Source: an uncultured Alphaproteobacteria bacterium (lineage in GTDB: Bacteria > Pseudomonadota > Alphaproteobacteria > RF32 > CAG-239). Taken from it: a stretch of DNA of 6,900 bases. The notes below the pieces were generated by a model. That model saw nothing but the letters and a program-made list of their open reading frames with translations. It had not been told where the DNA came from and ran no database searches. Of the stretch, positions 5,918 to 6,900 are shown in pieces. The stretch is taken from the NCBI GenBank assembly GCA_900553115.1, contig USCF01000058.1:1-6900 (forward strand). Reading direction: 5' to 3'. A program made the position numbers and the translations under genes. Numbering within the stretch: position 1 is the first letter of the stretch; every line of letters begins with the position of its first letter.

Positions 5918-6900
5918 TTAAAATTTATATTGATATTGCAAAGCATACATATTGCTATAGCTCTTGTATTTTGCATTGGTATCTTTTTCGGCAGAGTTCC
6001 AAACTTTACCATGCATCATGAATAAGTGAGCATAACCAAAGTCAAACTGATGATTTCCGGTGGCATAACTTACACCGAAAGAAGTCCATAAACGGTCGGT
6101 GTCAGGAATACGATTTGTGCGGTATGTGCTGTTTGGAACAGGAGATTGGTCCCAAGCCAAGCCGGCGCGCAATGTCCAATTTTCATTCAAATAATAATCT
6201 TGTCCCAAAGCAAAGTTCCAAGCGTCTTTCCAGCGATATTGTACGCCCAAATCAGGTCTTAACGGATTATCGGAATAAGCCGGAAATACGTGGAAACGAT
6301 GCCATTGCGTATATTTAACGGTTGCGGTTGTACCCCATTTTTCTCCAAACTTGTGATAACCGGATAAAATCCAGCTTGCCGGAAGTTCAGGATCAGAAAC
6401 AGAATCATAACGATTAACATCCTGCATATTCAACATTAAAGAAGCCATTGCCGCAAATTGCGGATTAACCGAAATTGTGTGATGACCTGTGGTACGTTGA
6501 GTACTCTTAAAGCGATAAGACAAGCCGATACGGGTATCTTCATCAAACTCATACATTGCACCCAAGTTCATAGTTGTTGACCAACCGGAAACCTTAAAAT
6601 CACTATATCCCAAATTAGGAAGAGGACTATTCACATTAGAAGTTAATTTGCCCTTAATATGGCGCAGAATACCGCTCACACCCAATGACAAATGATTATC
6701 AACTTTGTAGGCGGCCGAAATATTGCCGTCAACAACTTCCAATTCGGAACGGCGGACACCGTTTTTATCTTTGGCAACAAAGCTGTCGTGGCCATAGCGT
6801 GTGGCCAAACCAAACGGAACATAGAGAGGGTCGTGAGAGGGTGTGTGGTCGATGTATCGGAAGCTGACGACGCTTTCAGGACTGCGGTATGCGTTCAGGC
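5918..6900 (-). CDS. FadL/OmpP1/TodX family outer-membrane transport protein (N-terminus outside window)
   Basis: FadL-type proteins are 14-strand beta-barrels that let hydrophobic compounds such as long-chain fatty acids or aromatic hydrocarbons cross the outer membrane. About 326 codons are visible, and the frame stays open to 6900. An in-frame TTG at 6808 lies inside the conserved VPFGLATRYG motif and is not a start. Compared with roughly 420-450 residues for the family, about 100 residues are missing, including the signal peptide and hatch region. Family features are PFGLATRYG (about 6796-6820), LPASWILSGY (about 6357-6386), DQSPVPN (6131-6151), IPDTDRLW (6086-6109) and a FDFGYAHLF strand, ending in the strand LQYQYKF. 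A terminal Phe is the usual signal for barrel insertion by the BAM complex. The substrate cannot be told from this fragment. The gene converges on the cvpA operon and shares its terminator. Confidence 0.92.
   Translation of the reverse strand, partial: LNAYRSPESVVSFRYIDHTPSHDPLYVPFGLATRYGHDSFVAKDKNGVRRSELEVVDGNISAAYKVDNHLSLGVSGILRHIKGKLTSNVNSPLPNLGYSDFKVSGWSTTMNLGAMYEFDEDTRIGLSYRFKSTQRTTGHHTISVNPQFAAMASLMLNMQDVNRYDSVSDPELPASWILSGYHKFGEKWGTTATVKYTQWHRFHVFPAYSDNPLRPDLGVQYRWKDAWNFALGQDYYLNENWTLRAGLAWDQSPVPNSTYRTNRIPDTDRLWTSFGVSYATGNHQFDFGYAHLFMMHGKVWNSAEKDTNAKYKSYSNMYALQYQYKF

Noticed and set aside
6806..6808. TTG as start codon of the outer-membrane gene
   Set aside because: It encodes the Leu inside the conserved VPFGLATRYG strand, and the same frame continues without a stop to the window edge, so the true start lies beyond 6900.
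6821..6834. Possible frameshift in the outer-membrane gene near a short CT repeat
   Set aside because: On careful re-reading of the reverse complement the frame is continuous (cac gac cct ctc tat gtt), so no frameshift is needed.
1..6900. A new defence, mobile or toxin-antitoxin system
   Set aside because: No transposase, integrase, direct repeat array, restriction, toxin or nucleotide-signalling gene is visible. All genes belong to known families, mostly housekeeping.

Overview
The window reads as a piece of an AT-rich, Gram-negative chromosome, most likely from an uncultured or host-associated alphaproteobacterium. Three things support this: a short HprK with only the catalytic domain (the alphaproteobacterial form), the gene order mlaE-mlaF-radA-cvpA, and an outer-membrane beta-barrel gene. 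The taxon is an inference and no genus can be named. The genetic code is standard, since TGA ends tsaE and Trp is TGG.

Layout. Bases 2-85 may be the C-terminal tail of an upstream gene. A plausible sigma70-type promoter (65-92) and a ribosome binding site precede a run of seven plus-strand genes from 144 to 5799: a membrane-anchored nuclease-like protein, tsaE, a short hprK, mlaE, mlaF, radA and cvpA. Neighbouring genes overlap by 1 or 8 nt or lie 2-11 nt apart, so they are very probably one translationally coupled operon. A strong 13-bp hairpin with a U-run on each strand (5867-5895) lies in the 118-nt gap after cvpA and can stop transcription from both sides. On the minus strand, convergent with the operon, is the C-terminal three quarters or so of a FadL/OmpP1/TodX-family outer-membrane channel. 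It stays open to the window edge, so its N-terminus lies outside.

How the genes relate. TsaE works in t6A tRNA modification. HprK would phosphorylate the HPr/NPr protein of a regulatory phosphotransferase system. MlaE and MlaF are the permease and ATPase of an inner-membrane lipid transporter that here lacks its substrate-binding MlaD. RadA is a recombination branch-migration ATPase, and CvpA is a four-helix inner-membrane protein. These are mostly conserved housekeeping and envelope genes, linked more by co-transcription than by one pathway.

I found no CRISPR array, insertion sequence, tRNA, rRNA or defence or toxin system. The least ordinary item is the nuclease-like protein: three predicted membrane helices, a low-complexity linker, and an SNase-like domain in which several residues matching the known active site appear to be replaced.
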